DNA of 64,000 nt from Microbispora sp. H11081 (GTDB lineage Bacteria; Actinomycetota; Actinomycetes; Streptosporangiales; Streptosporangiaceae): contig NZ_JABBWV010000003.1 in NCBI RefSeq assembly GCF_012999535.1, positions 82,341 to 146,340 on the forward strand, in the 5' to 3' direction. The position numbers and the translations under genes were made by a program. Positions 9,425 to 21,060 of this stretch are shown here, piece by piece. The first letter of the stretch is position 1. Each line of letters opens with the position of its first letter. The notes below the pieces were generated by a model that worked only from the letters and a program-made list of their open reading frames with translations, was not told the origin of the DNA and did no database searches.

Positions 9425-10291
9425 ATGAGCGCGAACTGGCGTGACGGCGCCGCGGCCGTGGTGACCCTGACCTTCGACGTGGACGCCGAGACGCCCGTCC
9501 TCGCGCACGGGCGCGGGTACGCCCGGCACGCGAGCACCATGTCGCACCAGGCGTACGGCCCGGAGGTGGGCCTGCCGCGCATCCTGGACCTGCTCGGCGA
9601 ACTCGGCGTCCCGGCGACGTTCTTCGTCCCGGGCTGGGTCGCCGAGCAGCGGCCGGGGCTGGCCGCGTCGATCGTGGAGCGCGGGCACGAGGTGGCGCAC
9701 CACTCCTACAGCCACCGCCCGCCCACCTCGATGACCGCCGAGGAGGAGCGCGCGGACTTCGAGCGTGGCCTGGAGGTGTTCGCCGGCCAGGGCATCGAGA
9801 TCGCCGGGCACCGGGCCGCGCTGTGGGAGGCGTCGTGGCACACCTCCGAGCTCGTCGCCGAGCACGGGCTGCTCTACGACTCCTCCCTGATGGGCGACGA
9901 CCGGCCCTACCGGCTGGCCACCGGGACACGTGACATCGTCGAGCTGCCGGTGCACTGGTCGCTGGACGACTGGGAACAGTACGCCTTCCTCCCGGCGCCG
10001 CACGTCGGCTCGGTGATCGAGTCTCCGCGGAAGGTGCTGGAGATGTGGCGCGCCGAGCTCGACGGGATGCGCCATTACGGATGCCTGTTCAACCTGTGCG
10101 TGCATCCGTTCCTGTCCGGCCGTCCGGGCCGTGCCATGGCGCTGCGCCGGTTCGTCGAGTACGCGCTGGAGTGCGGGGACGTGCGCTTCGCCCGGTGCCG
10201 CGAGGTGGCCGAGACGGCGGCGGCCGATCCGGACCTGACCACGCGCCGGCCCCGCCCGCCGGCCGTCGACCCCGAGGTCTATCCCTCGTAG
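9425..10291 (+). CDS. Polysaccharide deacetylase-fold hydrolase (PuuE/cyclic-imidase-like)
   Basis: A 288-residue NodB-fold metal hydrolase: LTFDVDAET holds the catalytic/metal Asp pair and EVAHHSYSH the metal histidines; the ending [15 protein letters not shown] is typical of members that act on small cyclic amides (allantoinase PuuE, cyclic imidases) rather than on chitin or peptidoglycan. There is no signal peptide, which supports a cytoplasmic substrate. AGAGGAAAG precedes the ATG by about 8-16 nt. Neighbours (DUF1989, PucR, NCS1 permease, asparaginase) favour a role in nitrogen-compound breakdown; this is inference. Confidence 0.85.
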   Translation: MSANWRDGAAAVVTLTFDVDAETPVLAHGRGYARHASTMSHQAYGPEVGLPRILDLLGELGVPATFFVPGWVAEQRPGLAASIVERGHEVAHHSYSHRPPTSMTAEEERADFERGLEVFAGQGIEIAGHRAALWEASWHTSELVAEHGLLYDSSLMGDDRPYRLATGTRDIVELPVHWSLDDWEQYAFLPAPHVGSVIESPRKVLEMWRAELDGMRHYGCLFNLCVHPFLSGRPGRAMALRRFVEYALECGDVRFARCREVAETAAADPDLTTRRPRPPAVDPEVYPS

Positions 10292-10311
10292 ACGCCGTTC
10301 GCGGGCGGCGC

Positions 10312-11877
10312 TCAGCCCGTCTCGGCGGCGAGGGCGAGGAACAGGTCGACCCGGTCCTCGGTGCGTCCCACGTCCCGGCCGGTCAACTCGGTGATCTTCG
10401 CCAGGCGGTTGCGCAGGGTGTTGACGTGGATGTGCAGCGCCGCGGCCGTGGCCGCCCAGTGCCCGTCGTGATCGAGGAAGGCGCGCAGCGTCGACTCGAG
10501 ATCGCTCCCGCGCCGGGCGTCGTGCTCGCGCAGGGGAGCGAGCAGGTGGCGGGAGAAGCCGCGCAGCGTCTCGGAGTCCACCAGACCGAGCAGCAGCCGG
10601 TGTGTGCCCAGCTCGGCGAAAGCGCGAACCGCCGGCCCGCCGGGGGAGCGCCGGAGCACCCGGCACGCCTCCCTCGCGTGCGACAGCGGCTGCCGGAGCC
10701 CCGCCGCGTGCGAGGCCACGCCACCGAGCCCGGCGATCACCCGCCGGCCGGTGAAGCGCCTGCCCACGGCCGCCAGCAGGCGCTCGGCCAGCAGGGGGAG
10801 CTCGGGCTCGGGACGCCGCCAGGAGAGTACGGACACGACGTCCTGCGTCCCTCCGGCCACCAGCGCGGGGATTCCCGCGGCGGAGAGGAACTCGCCGGCC
10901 GCCTCGGCCAGGCCGGGCAGAGTGGCGGGCTCCGGCTCCGCGAAGGCCAGCGCGCACACGGCGAGCGGCCCCGCCGCGTCCACGCCGAACGCCTGCAACC
11001 TGCCGCTCACCTCGGCCGTGCGCTGCCCGCCGGACAGCACCATCTCCAGCAGTTCGCCGGCGAAGCGCATCTCGATGGCCTGCACCGCCTGCTGCTTGGC
11101 CACCTCCAGGCTGAGGAACCTGGCCGCCTGCTCCAGCGCGGCCCGCTCGGCCGGGTCGAGGCCGGACAGCGGGCGCAGGCAGATGAGCGCCGCGTCGACG
11201 TCACCCACCGCTCCCACGGGGAAGAGCGCGGCGAGAGCCGTGCCCCGGTCCAGCCGTAGGTCCAGCTCCAGCGGCGGCGGCCTGCGCGCCAGCCCGGCGG
11301 TCACCACGCCGATCTGGGCGTCGTCGAGCTCGGCCCCCGCCGCCGCCAGCACCCGGCCCATTCGGTCGACCACCGCGAGAGGCAGTTCGTGGTCCCGCCG
11401 GAGCACGTCGAGCACACCGGACGGACCCGCCCCGCGTGAGATCGCGGTGGCCAGGGCGTCACCCCTGCGGATCATGCCGATCAGGGCCCGCTGGCGCTGG
11501 TCCGTGTACATGGCGGAGACCGCCTGGGAGACCTCGGTGAACGGCACCGTCTGGGCGATCTCCAGCAGCGGCAGGCCCGCGTCCCGGCAGGCGCGGACCA
11601 GCTCCGGCGGGGTGGCCGGGGTCTGCGCGCGCAGCCCGAAGACGATCCCCGCGGCCTTCGCCAGCCGTACGCTCGCCACGAAGCCGGCGGCGGTCGCCTG
11701 CCCCGCCCACAGGCCGTTGGTCAGCACCAGCTCCCGCTCCCGGAGGTACGGCGAGGGGTCCGGGAGCTCGGTGTTGTGGATCCAGGCGACGGGCTCGTCC
11801 ATCGCGCCGTCCGGGCCGGGCACCAGCACTCTCAGCTTCAGCGACGCGTTCGCGACCAGGGACCGCAGCGTGAACAC
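10312..11877 (-). CDS. PucR-family transcriptional regulator
   Basis: A 521-residue regulator. Residues 5-125 form the PucR N-terminal domain (WIHNTELPDPSPYLRERELVLTNG), a GAF-like middle follows, and the C-terminus carries the PucR helix-turn-helix (LRAFLDHDGHWAATAAALHIHVNTLRNRL). The family controls purine, allantoin or other nitrogen catabolism. The GTG start at 11877 has TAGATT 6 nt upstream, so the transcript is probably leaderless. It is divergent from the permease-asparaginase operon, with GTGT...ACAC repeats in the gap, and is the obvious candidate regulator of that operon. Confidence 0.93.
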   Translation of the reverse strand: MFTLRSLVANASLKLRVLVPGPDGAMDEPVAWIHNTELPDPSPYLRERELVLTNGLWAGQATAAGFVASVRLAKAAGIVFGLRAQTPATPPELVRACRDAGLPLLEIAQTVPFTEVSQAVSAMYTDQRQRALIGMIRRGDALATAISRGAGPSGVLDVLRRDHELPLAVVDRMGRVLAAAGAELDDAQIGVVTAGLARRPPPLELDLRLDRGTALAALFPVGAVGDVDAALICLRPLSGLDPAERAALEQAARFLSLEVAKQQAVQAIEMRFAGELLEMVLSGGQRTAEVSGRLQAFGVDAAGPLAVCALAFAEPEPATLPGLAEAAGEFLSAAGIPALVAGGTQDVVSVLSWRRPEPELPLLAERLLAAVGRRFTGRRVIAGLGGVASHAAGLRQPLSHAREACRVLRRSPGGPAVRAFAELGTHRLLLGLVDSETLRGFSRHLLAPLREHDARRGSDLESTLRAFLDHDGHWAATAAALHIHVNTLRNRLAKITELTGRDVGRTEDRVDLFLALAAETG

Positions 11878-11878
11878 C

Positions 11879-11981
11879 GTGTGAATCTACACAGTGGCCG
11901 GGCTGATCGCTAGAGCTTCGTCCACTTTCCGGCCTCTGTCCCACCTGCTTGTGTGGGGGCTGCCACACCAGCGTGTGACAC
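11879..11981. promoter_or_regulatory. Cluster of GTGT...ACAC inverted repeats between pucR and the permease
   Basis: Three elements lie in the 124-bp divergent gap: GTGTGAATCTACAC (11879-11892, overlapping the pucR -10 box), GTGTGG-N6-CCACAC (11951-11968), and GTGTGACAC (11973-11981). Their shared half-site and placement suggest binding sites for the divergent PucR protein controlling both directions. Confidence 0.6.
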
Positions 11982-12001
11982 CAGCACTATCAGGAGCAGC
12001 C

Positions 12002-13438
12002 ATGCACAACCCCCCTCCCGCCGGCCCCTCTCCTGCCGTCCCGGCGGACGCGGTCCGCTTCGACTCCCACGGCATCGAGCCCATCTCCCCTGAGGCCCGC
12101 GACTCCACACCGTGGCAACAGTTCTGGATCTGGGCGGGCGCCAACATCGCCCCGATCAACTGGGTGCTCGGCGCCCTCGGTATCACCTTGGGCCTCAGCC
12201 TGGTCGAGACCGTCGTCGTCGTGGCCGTGGGCAACCTCCTGGGCTGCGCCGTGTTCGGCCTGTTCAACGTGATGGGACACCGCACCGGGGTCAACCAGAT
12301 GGTGCTCGGCCGCGCGGCCTTCGGGCGCAGGGGAGCGATCGTGCCGGGCCTCGTCCAGGGGCTGCTGACCATGGGCTGGGTCGGCGTCAACACCTGGGTC
12401 GTGCTCGACCTCGTGCTGGCGATCCTCGCGCGGCTGGGCCTCCAGGGCGGCACCGCCCTGAAGTACCTGGTGGCCGCCGTCATCATGGGCGTCCAGCTGG
12501 TCCTGGCGCTGTACGGCTTCTACGCCATCCGCACCTTCGAGAAGTACACGGTGCCGGCCACCGTGGTGCTCATGGCCCTCATGACCGTTCTCGCGGTGAG
12601 CCGGGCCGACCCGGCGTGGACGGCCACCGCGGCGGCGCCGGGATCGAAGATCACCGCCGTCACGCAGCTTCTCACCGCGATCGGCGTCGGATGGGGGATC
12701 AGCTGGCTGCCCTACTCCGCCGACTACAGCCGCTTCGTCCGGGCCGGCGCCTCCGCCCGGTCCGTGTTCTGGTCCACCGCCCTCGGCATGTACGTGCCGA
12801 CGGTGTGGCTCGCCGCGCTCGGCGCGTACCTGGCCGCCTCGGGCGGCGGTGCGGACCCCGCCGGGCTGGTGACGAGCACTTTCGGCGTGATGGCGATCCC
12901 CGTCCTGCTGCTGGTCATGCATGGGCCGGTCGCCACCAACATCCTCAATCTCTACTCCTGCTCACTGGCCGCCCTGTCCGTCGGCATCCGGATCGCCCGA
13001 TGGAAGCTCACCCTCATCGCCGGTCTCGTCGCGTCCGCCGTGCTCGCGGTGTTCGTCAGGGCGGACAGCTTCGCGCATGCCTTCGACAACTGGATGGTCT
13101 CGATCCTGGTCTGGATCAGCCCGTGGGCGAGCATCGTCATGGTCGATTTCTTCGTCCTGCGCCGCGGCCGGATCGACGTCCTCTCCCTCTACGACACCAC
13201 GTCCGGCGCCCGGACCGGCGGGCCTGCGATGATAAGCCTCGGGCTGGGCCTGGTCGCGGCGTGGAGCTGGCAGTTCGGCATGGTGCCCGCGACCCGGGGC
13301 CCCATCGCCCGGGCGCTGAACGACACCGACTTCTCGTGGCTGGCCGGCGGGCTGGTCGCGGGCGGGATCTACTACCTGCTCGCCCGGACGAAGATCGGCC
13401 GTACGTCCGTACAGCGGGAGGAGGCGCCGGCCCGATGA
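12002..13438 (+). CDS. NCS1-family nucleobase/allantoin-type permease
   Basis: A 478-residue membrane transporter of the nucleobase:cation symporter-1 family (cytosine, purine, allantoin or hydantoin substrates). About 12 hydrophobic segments; family motifs include WAGANIAPINWVLGALG in the first helix and SWLPYSADYSRFV mid-protein. AGGAG sits 6-10 nt before the ATG at 12002. It overlaps the asparaginase gene by 4 bp (ATGA), so import and hydrolysis are co-expressed, pointing to uptake of a nitrogen compound. Exact substrate unknown. Confidence 0.93.
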   Translation: MHNPPPAGPSPAVPADAVRFDSHGIEPISPEARDSTPWQQFWIWAGANIAPINWVLGALGITLGLSLVETVVVVAVGNLLGCAVFGLFNVMGHRTGVNQMVLGRAAFGRRGAIVPGLVQGLLTMGWVGVNTWVVLDLVLAILARLGLQGGTALKYLVAAVIMGVQLVLALYGFYAIRTFEKYTVPATVVLMALMTVLAVSRADPAWTATAAAPGSKITAVTQLLTAIGVGWGISWLPYSADYSRFVRAGASARSVFWSTALGMYVPTVWLAALGAYLAASGGGADPAGLVTSTFGVMAIPVLLLVMHGPVATNILNLYSCSLAALSVGIRIARWKLTLIAGLVASAVLAVFVRADSFAHAFDNWMVSILVWISPWASIVMVDFFVLRRGRIDVLSLYDTTSGARTGGPAMISLGLGLVAAWSWQFGMVPATRGPIARALNDTDFSWLAGGLVAGGIYYLLARTKIGRTSVQREEAPAR

Positions 13439-14415
13439 GCGCACGGATCCGCGTCATCACCACGGGAGGCACGATCGCCTCCGTGCCCCGCGGCGGCGCG
13501 GTCAGCGTGGCCGTCCCCGGCCGCGACCTGCTCGGCGCGGCCGGATCGGCCATGACCGTCGAGGTGGACGAGGCGATGCTCGCCCACAGCTTCAACCTCG
13601 ACCTGGACGACCTGACGCGGATCGCGGAACGGGTCGTCGCGGCGGCCGCCGACCCGGACGTGGACGGGATCGTCGTCACCCACGGCACCGACACCATGGA
13701 GGAGACCGCGTTCTTCGTGGACCTGCTCCTCGGCTCCGGCCGGACGGTGGTGTTCACCGGGGCGCAGCGGCACGCGGGCGAGCCGGACGGCGACGGGCCG
13801 CGCAACCTCGCGGACGCCCTGCGTGTCGCCGCCGACACCAGGGCCCGGGGGCTCGGCGCGGTCATCGTCATGGCCGGGCGGGTCCACGCGGCCCGGCACG
13901 CGACCAAGGCGCACACCGTGGCGCCCGACGCCTTCGACTCACCCGGATACGGCCCGATCGGCCAGGTGTACGGCGAGCGGGTTCACGTCGCCGCCCGGCC
14001 GGAACGTCTCCCCGGGTTCGCTCCGGCGGAGCTCGGGCGTCTTGAGGCGCGGGTGGACGTCGTGCCCGCCTATCTCGGCGCGGACGGCGTCCACGTGGCC
14101 GCCTCGCGGGCGGCGGGTGCACGCGGGCTCGTCCTGCAGGGCCTGGGGGCGGGCAACCCGACCCCGGGGCTGCTCAGCGAGATCCGCGTCTGCGTCGCGG
14201 CGGGTGTGCCCGTGCTCGTGACCTCGCGCTGCCACACCGGTCCGGCCGTACCGGTGTACGGCGCCGGAGGCGGCGCCACCCTGGAGGAGGCGGGCGCCGT
14301 CTTCGCGGGGTCGCTCGCCGCCCCCAAGGCCCGGCTGCTGCTCGCCGCCGCACTCGCGGCCGAGCCCGGCCCCGCCGAGGCCCTGGACAGGATCAGACCG
14401 CACCTCACGATCTGA
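13435..14415 (+). CDS. L-asparaginase (type I/II family)
   Basis: A 326-residue amidohydrolase. First catalytic threonine in TTGGTIAS (residue ~11), second triad in VVTHGTDTMEETAFF, plus GAVIVMAGRVHAARHATK and the C-terminal TSRCHTGP. No signal peptide, so cytoplasmic. Translationally coupled to the permease. Since the partner is an NCS1 transporter rather than an amino acid permease, the physiological substrate may be an amide other than asparagine; that is inference. Confidence 0.92.
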   Translation: MSARIRVITTGGTIASVPRGGAVSVAVPGRDLLGAAGSAMTVEVDEAMLAHSFNLDLDDLTRIAERVVAAAADPDVDGIVVTHGTDTMEETAFFVDLLLGSGRTVVFTGAQRHAGEPDGDGPRNLADALRVAADTRARGLGAVIVMAGRVHAARHATKAHTVAPDAFDSPGYGPIGQVYGERVHVAARPERLPGFAPAELGRLEARVDVVPAYLGADGVHVAASRAAGARGLVLQGLGAGNPTPGLLSEIRVCVAAGVPVLVTSRCHTGPAVPVYGAGGGATLEEAGAVFAGSLAAPKARLLLAAALAAEPGPAEALDRIRPHLTI

Positions 14416-14537
14416 ACCGGCGGCGCACGCGCGCGGAGCCGGTCCCTGCGGCCTCCCAGCTCATCCCCAAGTGATTCACAAGCCTTGTCACGTATCTCTT
14501 GACGTGCCGGAAGACCACACGTTCAGGAGAAGACCCC

Positions 14538-14969
14538 ATGCGAAGCGCCGTGCGCCTTCTGCTCCCTCTCGCCACCGCGGCTCTGGCCGCCGGTCTCGTC
14601 GCGGCTCCCGCCCAGGCCTCGGGCGCGTCCGCGGCGGAGACCTGGAGGTGGGGGCCGACGGCGTCCTCGGACGCCAAGGGCTGGGCGAACGGGCACGTCC
14701 GGTCCGGCTCTTCGGGCCTGCGCATCGTCGGCGATCTCTATGACGCGGGCGGGGCGAGGACCTGCTCGTGGGTGAAGATCAAGTGGCTGACCGACCGCGG
14801 GAAGTACCGCACCGCGACCTATCGGAACTGCTCTCGGTCCGCCCCGAAGAGGTTCACGGTGAACGCCGGGTACATGCTGCTCGCCAAGGCCATGGTCTGC
14901 CGGGGCGGCGCGACCGGGATCACCGGCAAGTGCTCTCGCTGGGAACGGGTCTGGACCCAGGGAGGATGA
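14538..14969 (+). CDS. Small secreted cysteine-containing protein, unknown function
   Basis: A 143-residue protein with a clear signal peptide (residues 1-30, ending AAPAQASGA). The mature part of about 110 residues has four cysteines (TCSW, NCSR, VCRG, KCSR), enough for two disulfides, and is basic with many Trp and Arg. AGGAGA lies 7 nt before the ATG. It stands alone, followed by a hairpin. I do not recognise the family. Confidence 0.85.
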   Translation: MRSAVRLLLPLATAALAAGLVAAPAQASGASAAETWRWGPTASSDAKGWANGHVRSGSSGLRIVGDLYDAGGARTCSWVKIKWLTDRGKYRTATYRNCSRSAPKRFTVNAGYMLLAKAMVCRGGATGITGKCSRWERVWTQGG

Positions 14970-14971
14970 CG

Positions 14972-15012
14972 CTCGGGCCGGTCCCCTTCCCATCCACGTG
15001 GGCCGGCCCGAG
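14972..15012 (+). terminator. Hairpin downstream of the small secreted protein
   Basis: A perfect 10-bp stem (CTCGGGCCGG / CCGGCCCGAG) with a 21-nt loop starts 2 nt after the stop codon. No T-run follows. Confidence 0.6.
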
Positions 15013-15215
15013 TACACCCCGACAAAAGGGAATGAAAGTGGACTGCAAGCGGTCTACCGTAATTCTCGATCGCTCGATGAGACGAGGGGTGGCGTGGTCT
15101 GGCGCGACCCCTCGGCGAACGGTCAGGCGGGAGTCGCCCACGTCCTCGGTGCGGCTCCCGCCCTCGTCCTTCGCGAGTGCCGGTCGCCGGAGATACGGTT
15201 GCCCTGGGTGTCTGA

Positions 15216-17570
<2,355 letters not shown>

Positions 17571-17597
17571 CCATGCGCCCGTAGCCGCCTGGGCCTG

Positions 17598-18413
17598 CTA
17601 CGCCTGCCAGGCGGCCAGCAGGTCTTCCGGGCCCCACCGTGCCGCCAGCGGCAGGCCGTCGTCGATACCGGAGCGGGAGACGGCCACCAGCGGAGTCGCG
17701 GGGTCGGCGCCGGGGACGGCGAGCATGTCGCGCACCAGGCTGTCGTACTCATGCCGCCCGAAGGACCCGTTCTCCAGCCACTTGATCGAGCCGAGGAAAT
17801 GGACGCGCCGCGCGACCGGCTCGCGGCCCGCCCCGACCAGGTCGATCTCGGGGTTGTTCCGGCGGTTCCACCATCCGCCGACGGCCTCGGTCTCGGGCCA
17901 CCGGTCGTCGGGCAGCAGTCGCGTCAGTGCCTCACGGACGACGGGCTCGACGGCACGGCCACGCCATGAGGTCCAGGAACGTTCGACGGAGGCCAGGACA
18001 CGCTCGCCTCGGCCGCGCTCGACCAGCGGGATGCCGCGGTCGAGGAAGGCGAGCCAGAACCGCAGATAGGGATCGGCGATGCGATAGCGCCTGTTCTTCG
18101 TGTCCGGCTTGATCGACAGCGGGGCGTCGACGGCCAGCACCCGCTTGTCGATCAGGGTGGACAGCAGCGGGGAAAGCGTGCCGGAGGCCAGGGGGGTGGC
18201 GCCACCCGCCTCGGTGGCGATGGCGGAGAACGTACGCTCCCCGCTCCCCACCGCCGACAGGACCGCACGCGAGCGGGAGGTCTCGGGGAACTCGCCGAGC
18301 AACGACAACACGCCGGCCATCAGCAGGGCGTGGACCGCAGGCGCTCCGACCCCCGATGCTCGCGCACGGGAACAGGCGACATCTGCTGGGCCGTTGCTTG
18401 AACGTGCCGACAT
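17598..18413 (-). pseudogene. Remnant of a DUF234 archaeal-type ATPase (C-terminal part only)
   Basis: The frame encodes the C-terminal winged-helix and DUF234 nuclease-like portion of an AAA ATPase: YRIADPYLRFWLAFLDR, then EIDLVGAGREP. The normal ~220-residue N-terminal ATPase half with its P-loop is absent; the frame begins at a junction beside the PhzF gene. In the nuclease-like part the family's GECKW motif reads GSIKW, so the usual acidic residue is lost. Both facts suggest a decaying, 5'-truncated gene. No ribosome binding site is seen at the ATG at 18413, which also overlaps the start of the divergent gene. Confidence 0.75.
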
Positions 18414-19285
18414 CTGCTGATCCGATAGTTCTGGAGTACGCCGCCTTCACCACCGATCCCGCCGGAGGCAACCTGGCCGGGGTGGTGCTCGACGCCGGCG
18501 GCCTGGACGAGGCGGCCATGCTCGCCATCGCCGCCGAGGTAGGTCATTCGGAGACGGCCTTCCTGAGCGAGGCCCCGCCGCGACCCGGCGAGCCCGCCCG
18601 GACCTTCGCCGTCCGGTATTTCAGTCCGAAGATGGAGGTGCCGTTCTGCGGGCACGCCACCGTGGCATCGGCGGTCGCGCTCGCCGAACGGTCCGGCCCC
18701 GGGCGCCTGGTCTTCGAGACGAAGGCCGGAACCGTGCCGGTCGAGGTGGCGGCGGACGACGGCGGTGTGCTGTGGGCGACCCTGACCAGCGTGGAGCCGT
18801 ACGTCGAGCCGGTCGCCGACGCCGACGTGGCGCAGGCGCTCGACGCGCTGAGGTGGCGGATCGACGAGCTCGATCCCGCGCTGCCCCCGCGCATCGCCTA
18901 CGCGGGAGCGCGTCACCTGGTGCTGGCCGCGGCCACCCGTAAGCGCCTCGCCGACCTGGACTACGACTTCTCGGGGCTGGCGCGGTACATGACCGAGCGG
19001 GATCTCGTCACCCTGCAACTGGTGTGGCGGGAGTCGGCCGACACCTTCCAGGTGCGCGACCCGTTCCCCGTCGGCGGGATCGTGGAGGACCCGGCCACCG
19101 GGGCCGCCGCGGCCGCTTTCGGGGCGTACCTGCGGGACCTCGGCGAGGCCGGCCCCGCCACTGTGCTGACCCTGCGCCAGGGCGTCGACATGGGACGGCC
19201 CGGTCTGCTGCGGGTGGAGCTGCGGGAGGGGGACGGCAGGGTGCGGGTCTCCGGCGCGGCGGTGCCCGTTCCGGCCGCCGGCTGA
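18404..19285 (+). CDS. PhzF-family epimerase/isomerase
   Basis: A 293-residue protein of the PhzF (diaminopimelate epimerase-like) fold. Motifs: FTTDPAGGNLAGVV at the N-terminus, GHSETAFL with the usual catalytic Glu, RYFSPKMEVPFCGHATVASA, and GGIVEDPATGAAAAAFGAYL near the end. Members isomerise small acids; the substrate is not known here. GTG 18404 is the best start by family length but has no ribosome binding site. A 12-bp direct repeat (CGACATCTGCTG at 18378 and 18408) flanks the start and may mark the junction that removed the front of the DUF234 gene. Confidence 0.85.
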   Translation: MPTSADPIVLEYAAFTTDPAGGNLAGVVLDAGGLDEAAMLAIAAEVGHSETAFLSEAPPRPGEPARTFAVRYFSPKMEVPFCGHATVASAVALAERSGPGRLVFETKAGTVPVEVAADDGGVLWATLTSVEPYVEPVADADVAQALDALRWRIDELDPALPPRIAYAGARHLVLAAATRKRLADLDYDFSGLARYMTERDLVTLQLVWRESADTFQVRDPFPVGGIVEDPATGAAAAAFGAYLRDLGEAGPATVLTLRQGVDMGRPGLLRVELREGDGRVRVSGAAVPVPAAG

Positions 19286-19326
19286 TCCCGCCCTCGCCGG
19301 CCCGAACACCTGCCTTGTCGCCAAAA

Positions 19327-19364
19327 GGGCGTGCCGTACGGCTGGAAAGCCGTACGGCACGCCC
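19327..19364. terminator. Bidirectional terminator between phzF-like and cellulase genes
   Basis: A perfect 17-bp stem (GGGCGTGCCGTACGGCT and its complement) with a GGAA loop, preceded by AAAA, lies between two convergent genes. Confidence 0.9.
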
Positions 19365-19381
19365 GAGCTACGCGGTGGGGA

Positions 19382-20886
<1,505 letters not shown>

Positions 20887-21018
20887 CGCAGGCGAACGGG
20901 GGATCGGACCTGTGGAGCACTTGAAACTTTCACCACAAGCCCGACCGGGCCGTGATATCTCCAGAAATCATGGTGACGCACCGTGCCCAAGCGGTTTCGC
21001 GAAGTGGCCCAGAGGTCG

Positions 21019-21060
21019 TACCCTCCCATAGTGACCTCTTGGGGGGTTTCTTACCGATGA
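21019..21060 (+). promoter_or_regulatory. -10 box and short upstream ORF coupled to the GGDEF-EAL gene
   Basis: TACCCT (21019-21024) lies 6 nt before a GTG at 21031 that opens a 9-codon frame (VTSWGVSYR) ending in TGA at 21058-21060. The TGA overlaps the ATG of the next gene (ATGA). This looks like a leaderless leader peptide that hands ribosomes to the main gene; the GGGGGG inside it would also be the only ribosome binding site for the ATG. Confidence 0.5.

Noticed and set aside
6437..9929. Overlapping minus-strand open frames of 626 and 1009 codons
   Set aside because: They lie antisense to the MetE-like, DUF1989, OYE and deacetylase genes, which have clear motifs and ribosome binding sites; the antisense products look like shadows.
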